Positions 59,468 to 64,000 of a stretch of DNA of 64,000 nucleotides are shown here, piece after piece (within the stretch, counting starts at the first letter, position 1; each line of letters begins with the position of its first letter). The notes under the pieces were generated by a model. That model made no database searches, was not told the DNA's origin, and saw only the letters and a list, made by a program, of their open reading frames with translations. The stretch spans positions 795,086 through 859,085 of the forward strand of contig NC_018262.1 of assembly GCF_000227135.1 (NCBI RefSeq), read 5' to 3'. Source of the DNA: Leishmania donovani. Its lineage: Eukaryota > Euglenozoa > Kinetoplastea > Trypanosomatida > Trypanosomatidae. Position numbers and translations under genes: made by a program.

Positions 59468-61765
59468 ATGTCGCACAACGAACAGGTCGTGCATCATCAG
59501 CAGGCGGCTTGCGTGAAGAAGCTGCGCTTCGACGACTCCGTCTGCACTGCGATGAGTGGCAGCTCCGAAACATGGTTGACTGGCGCCGATAGCAGCGCGC
59601 GCTCGGCCCTCAAAACCTCCCCCACCGGCAGCAACCCTTCATACCGTGCTTCCTCCCTGCGGCGTCCGTCAGAGGCGGCAAGCGCGCACAGTGACGCCCA
59701 CGTGCAACTCAACCCGAAAGCGGAGGTAATCGAGCACGACGGCAGCATCACTACTGTCAATGCTACAACCATGGAAGTTTCCCGCTCGTTCGAGCCAGTG
59801 GAGGAGTCTGCCGGCGAGGTGGCGAACTTCCTGGCTGACGTGGGTACTGGCGTCGCAGCGGCTGCCAACATGAGCGCGACATCTTTGGGTGCGTCGCTCG
59901 GAACCTCGCTGAGGACTCCTACGGATATGATGGCGGCAAGTGCTGCCTCAGCTTCGCAGACCACCAGTGATGACCCAAGCGAGCGGTTTCGTTCCCTCTT
60001 GCTGCAGCTCTCCAGCCTCACCTTGGAGCATCGGCCAAAGGATCCGGAACAGTACATAATCGACCACCTGAACGCACGACTGCTGTCGAGCGCCGCGTCC
60101 GCCCGTGCCTCACTAGCGGGTTGCACAACGACTGCCGAAGAAGATGGAGAGTCGACAGGTGCCACGGAGACCACGGCAACCGCTGGGGGACCGGGTGCGA
60201 CCCTCCCAGCTTGCAGCAGGGAGACTAGCACCACGGCGTTTTTTACGCCGCACGGTGACACCGTGGTAGAGCGCCTGGCCAGCAACGCTCTATTGAGCGA
60301 AGTTGGTCGCGCGGTGATGACGCGCTTGGCGGAGCTGCTCATAAGTGCTCAGCCTGAAGACCCCGAGGACTTCCTATGGGCTCGTCTGGAGGCACGCAGC
60401 TTCGGCGAAGACGCCACCCACAGCGTTGTGTTCTCCGCCGACGGCTACCCAGTCGTGCGCCCCGAGGACCCGACCCAAGTGAGCCTGCTCAAGGATATTC
60501 CGGCGACTTCCCCAGGGTATGTGGTGGCAACTGGTCTGTTGCCGTTGCTCTTTGCGAAAAAGCCGGTGGACCCAATCAGCTACCTTTTCTATCACATTGG
60601 CAGCCGCGCACGCTCCAGCGCCGCCCAGTCGGCGCACTCCTCCACACGGCACCTGCGCTTCGGTGAAGAAGACGAAGGGTTTGATGCCGAGAGCTGCACC
60701 TCCCGAGAGCTCGATGATGACAGCAACTACGCCGCCGACGACGCCGCCGAGGTGGGCAGCATCGGCGGCTCGATCTCGATGGTCCCTCTGCAGCGGAAAG
60801 GCTCTTTGGGCAGTCTATTCGACAACGCGGCTGCCGCGCAGTTGCAGCGCCGCCGCTCGGATCGGTCAGACAACGCGCGACAGCGCCTGTCCCAGAGCAC
60901 GGCAGTGCCTCGCAGCAGCAGCATGCGGCGCAGCGGGGCAGGTGCTACGCGCGCGTCGCGGGACACAAGCGCTGCGCAGTCCCTTCCGCAAGAGCTCGCC
61001 GCCCTCGGCGGGGCTGGCTCATCGTTGAAGCGGGTTAGTGTTACACAGCATGAGGGAAAGTCCTGTTCGCCGATGCGCATCTTCCATGAAAGCAGCCCCG
61101 TGACGGTGGCGGATATTGGCAGCAGCTCCACGCGAACTTTTCGCATTCCCTCCCTCACTGCTAGCCCCAACACGCTGCACAACATCGAGTCTGATGAGCA
61201 TGCGCGCGTGCGGAACGAATTCGGGATACTGCGCCTGCGTGAGGAGCTGAGGCTCGAGCGGCTACAGCACGAAGTCCGCATCCTCACGCGCGAGTGCGAG
61301 TATCGCAACCACATGGCGCTATTGAACAGGACTGACCGCATGGCCGATCGTGCCGCAGCCACGGCGCAGGAAGCCCTCGAGGAGGCACAGAAGTACCGTG
61401 CCTTCCTGTGCACTCAGATCGATCAACTGGAGGTGGAGAAGCAGCGGCAACTACGACTGATCTCGCAGCACATGGCCCAGTCGTCGCCCGCGCTCTCTGC
61501 GGCGGTGGATCCCCGGATTGCATCGCCGATATCAGGACACTGCCTTGGCGCTGAGTCATCGTTGCTGTACGCGGAGCCGCAAGTGCCCAGTGAGCTGGAT
61601 ATCTTGAAGAAGCAGGTAGAGCTTCTCGCGATGGAGCAGGCACGTGCGCGGAGTATAGGGTATGGCGTGGCGCCCAGCTACGCGGCAGCCGCTCCTCACA
61701 CAACCCGGTTCTCCGTCTCTGCGGCTGGAGTCAGCGGGGCGGCGCGGGCGTCGTTCGCAAAATAA
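59468..61765 (+). CDS. Protein with three DPY30/RIIa-like P-x-D-P motifs and a C-terminal coiled coil
   Basis: A 765-residue protein beginning MSHNEQVVHHQQ at ATG 59468, after a T-rich tract. Three similar segments each end a short helix with P-x-D-P and continue into an amphipathic helix: HRPKDPEQYIIDHLNARL (P-K-D-P 190-193), AQPEDPEDFLWARLEAR (P-E-D-P 296-299) and KKPVDPISYLFYHIGSR (P-V-D-P 366-369). This is the pattern of DPY30/RIIa dimerisation-docking folds, which in flagella bind amphipathic helices of AKAP or radial-spoke proteins. Residues about 575-670 (LRLREELRLERLQHEV; EEAQKYRAFLCTQIDQLEVE) form a likely coiled coil, with another short one near 700-720. Serine-rich linkers separate these parts. 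A flagellar or microtubule-associated scaffold is inferred. Confidence 0.8.
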   Translation: MSHNEQVVHHQQAACVKKLRFDDSVCTAMSGSSETWLTGADSSARSALKTSPTGSNPSYRASSLRRPSEAASAHSDAHVQLNPKAEVIEHDGSITTVNATTMEVSRSFEPVEESAGEVANFLADVGTGVAAAANMSATSLGASLGTSLRTPTDMMAASAASASQTTSDDPSERFRSLLLQLSSLTLEHRPKDPEQYIIDHLNARLLSSAASARASLAGCTTTAEEDGESTGATETTATAGGPGATLPACSRETSTTAFFTPHGDTVVERLASNALLSEVGRAVMTRLAELLISAQPEDPEDFLWARLEARSFGEDATHSVVFSADGYPVVRPEDPTQVSLLKDIPATSPGYVVATGLLPLLFAKKPVDPISYLFYHIGSRARSSAAQSAHSSTRHLRFGEEDEGFDAESCTSRELDDDSNYAADDAAEVGSIGGSISMVPLQRKGSLGSLFDNAAAAQLQRRRSDRSDNARQRLSQSTAVPRSSSMRRSGAGATRASRDTSAAQSLPQELAALGGAGSSLKRVSVTQHEGKSCSPMRIFHESSPVTVADIGSSSTRTFRIPSLTASPNTLHNIESDEHARVRNEFGILRLREELRLERLQHEVRILTRECEYRNHMALLNRTDRMADRAAATAQEALEEAQKYRAFLCTQIDQLEVEKQRQLRLISQHMAQSSPALSAAVDPRIASPISGHCLGAESSLLYAEPQVPSELDILKKQVELLAMEQARARSIGYGVAPSYAAAAPHTTRFSVSAAGVSGAARASFAK

Positions 61766-62085
61766 GCCACTCTGCTTTCTCCCCGCCGTCGCACTCGAGC
61801 GAAATCTCGCGAAGACGACGACGACAAGCTCGTACACGCGGAGCGTTGCGGGGCAATGAGGCTTAATCACCTGTGTGGTCGCCGGTCACAGGGTTTCTCA
61901 GCGGGGTATTTTGTGTTTGGAGAATGTGTTCGTGGTTGACCAAACGGGCAGTGTCCTTTCCTTCTTCACGGCCAATACGCGCGCTGGGGGCGCGTGCACG
62001 TGAGCGACGGCGAAGCGCGAAGAGAGAAACGGGCGAGTAGTGTGTACAGCGAGAGAAAGAGTCAAACATTATTGGGCCAACGTGA
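61766..62085. other. 3' flanking region, nothing seen
   Basis: About 320 bases after the last complete gene, of mixed composition, with no repeat or frame of note. Confidence 0.6.
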
Positions 62086-62486
62086 CTCTACTACCACTAC
62101 AAGCACGCCAACAATATATATATATATATGTGTGTGTATTTCTACGCATGCAACCACAGCTCGCTTACCTCTGCTGCACGGCGGCTATGTTAAGGAACCG
62201 GCCCAACCAGCGCCGCTTGGTGCCGCGCAGCCCATTGCAGTGCTACCGCGTACAGCGCAGGCCAGGCCAAAGACTACGCTCAGCATTACCGCAACGCAGC
62301 TAAGGCAGAAAAGCAGGGGGTGGATGCATATGTTTGTCGAATCGACGACACGACTCGTAGCAAGCTGGCCCAATCGTAGCGGCCATGACCGCATGCCTCT
62401 TCGGCGCAGCGCCAGCCCAGACCTGTCCGCCGACGCCAAGAGTCCGCCAGCTGTACCCGAGTGCAGGCGCTAGGCTCTCCGCTTCC
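62086..62486 (-). repeat. 401-bp dispersed repeat, inverted copy
   Basis: Reverse complement of 34901-35301 at high identity over the same 401-base length. Here the TA tract end (62105-62130) comes first on the + strand. Both ends match at the same points (CTCTACTACC on one side, GCTTCC on the other), which defines the element's limits. Confidence 0.8.
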
Positions 62487-63123
62487 CCACAAAGATGACG
62501 AGAGAAGGAACATACAAAAGCAATTATAGGGCGCCCCGTCTTGTTTCGGTTGCCGTCCAAACACACTGCGGCGTCGCTCTTATCCTTTTTTTCCCGCCCC
62601 CCCCCTCCTCCTCCTCTTTCTCGTAGTTGATCGAGACTGTATCTTCTTTCTCCGTTGATTGCCATGCCCTCGGTGCTCCCTCCCAGCGTGGTGTATTAGT
62701 GGGAAGGGAGGGGGTATTGTTTTACTCCACCGGCGGTTGCTCTGTTGTTGCCAGCGCTTCGGCACACTGCGGCACGCAGGCGCGAAAAAAAAAGTTGATG
62801 GGTCTCTGTGGGCGTTTGCACGTGGGCGGTGTGGCGTTTTGTGTTTGTGTGCTTAGACTTTTGCCGCTTTCATCTCCCTTTTGTGTTTTATTCTTTGAGT
62901 GAGGGCGCACATCTGCATCAGCCACAACAAAGAGCGACTACTCAAGTACCCGCGTGCCGAGAAGCAAGCAGACCACGACCGCATGTTTCTTTCGACATGG
63001 AAGCTCAGTTGGCGGGTACCGGTGGCTCAGCAGACGGTCGGGACACTCAACTGATGCTGGCGCATTATCCTGTCTTCATGTACGCATGTCCCTTCTCCTC
63101 ACTATGATGCCTGCCTTCTACAA
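62487..63123. other. Intergenic region, no gene seen
   Basis: Contains a C run with CTCCTC repeats (62594-62622) and an A run near 62786-62794. No coding-quality frame. Confidence 0.55.
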
Positions 63124-63996
63124 TTGTCCGCTTCTGGGCAACATGTTCGTGCCTTTCTCGTCTCGTACACCGAAAGGGAGCCATTACAGCGTTTTCTGAT
63201 CCTTCCTCCCACGCTCGCAGCATCCATCAGCAGCTTTTCAAGATGGCAGACACCCACTCACCCACCCCCTCTCTCCGGTCGACAAGGTAGTCAGCGCTCT
63301 TCAACAACAAGTGAAGAAGGACATCCCCAGCCACGAAGCAGGCGTATGTCCGCATCCAAAAAGGCAATCAAAGAGCGGGTGCGCCTCTCGGCTAAGACCG
63401 ATGGTGCGGGTGATGCAGCCTCTTGCCTTGCCCGTCAGCCCGAGAACACAGCTCCACCCATGGAAGCTGCAGCGCGAGCTTACACTGCCGGCTTTACTGC
63501 TCGGGATGGTGAGAAGAGCGAGCTGACCCGCAAAGACGGAAGAAAAGCGCACGAAATGCTCGCAAAGGGCAAAGCCCCTTCAGCCTAGCCACTCATGTCG
63601 TGCGGCGCTGCGTTCGTTGCGTCAAGGACAGGGTGCAAGCCACGGGCAACCCCCTTTGACCTGTGCGTGCTACCGCTCGGTACAAGCACCGGATTGTCCG
63701 ATATCGTGTCTTGCGGAGACTAGGCGACCACCGGCAAGCTGGTCGAGAGGTTCACGGTGCCCCGCTACTCACCTGCAACGGAGTTGGCGTATCTGAAGAG
63801 TCGTCTGTGCGGTGCGTCGATAACGAAGGATGGCGTGCTCGAAGACCGCTCCAGCGATAACGCCTTTCAGGGTTTCTTCCGCACCTGCGCAAACAAGTTT
63901 ATGCTTGTGAAGGCGGCTCCTCCTTGGAGGGAGGCGACAACGCCAACGGTGAACAACACGTCGAGGCCGCGGATATGGCGAATACCGAAGCTGTAA
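63124..63996 (+). pseudogene. Possible decayed gene: one frame broken by two TAG stops
   Basis: A single frame runs from about 63124 to TAA 63994-63996 with only two internal stops, TAG 63586-63588 and TAG 63721-63723. The last segment (63724-63993, 90 codons) has coding-type GC-rich third positions and starts ATTGKLVERFTVPRYSPATE. The middle segment begins with ATG 63595 and includes LCVLPLGTSTGLSDIV. I recognise no family, and no clear start codon opens the first segment. It may be a pseudogene, a chance open frame, or contain sequencing errors. Confidence 0.3.
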
Positions 63997-64000
63997 TCAT

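Noticed and set aside
1..64000. tRNA, rRNA, snoRNA, spliced-leader or CRISPR elements
   Set aside because: I saw no cloverleaf, rRNA block, SL repeat or regularly spaced repeat array while reading; a covariance-model scan could still reveal small ncRNAs.

Overview
The window looks like nuclear DNA from a Leishmania-type trypanosomatid. All twelve recognisable protein genes lie on the + strand and none needs an intron. Coding regions are GC-rich with strong third-position GC. The intergenic stretches are long, pyrimidine-rich and full of CA/TG, TA and homopolymer tracts, with polypyrimidine-AG sites upstream of genes as expected for spliced-leader trans-splicing. This is the layout of one polycistronic transcription unit. 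The species cannot be fixed from the sequence alone.

Layout: (1) 0-5 kb holds the 3' part of a conserved hypothetical gene, then a tandem ribosomal protein S6 locus (one full gene, one 5' fragment, one 3' fragment) broken by assembly gaps. (2) 6.9-8.0 kb holds an NDUFA9-like complex I subunit. (3) 9.9-14.2 kb holds a 1,420-residue EF-hand protein, and 15.5-26.8 kb a 3,774-residue ankyrin-repeat protein with filamin-type repeats near its C-terminus. (4) 27.8-34.0 kb holds ribosomal protein L32, a three-SH3 protein with a possible zinc finger, and a LisH plus MINDY-type (DUF4205) protein that seems to lack the catalytic Cys and His. (5) 34.0-40.8 kb is 6.8 kb with no convincing gene. (6) 40.8-44.5 kb holds a type II P-type cation ATPase. 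(7) 44.5-48.6 kb and 50.7-55.7 kb flank a kinesin gene and contain copies of a retroposon-like repeat that ends in poly(A). (8) 55.7-61.8 kb holds a protein with two CxxC zinc-ribbon-like modules and a protein with three DPY30/RIIa-like P-x-D-P motifs. (9) The last 2.2 kb carries an inverted copy of a 401-bp repeat also found at 35 kb, and an open frame broken by two TAG stops.

Seven runs of N are present: six of exactly 99 bases and one of 207. Several are flanked by exact duplications of 180-392 bp, so some apparent repeats are probably unmerged contig ends; others differ in sequence and look like real extra copies.

The genes are functionally mixed (translation, respiration, ion transport, motors, cytoskeletal or flagellar candidates, a ubiquitin-related pseudoenzyme candidate). 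That is normal for trypanosomatid gene clusters, where neighbours share transcription and not a pathway, so I infer no operon-like function. Family assignments rest on motifs recognised by eye; no database search was run.
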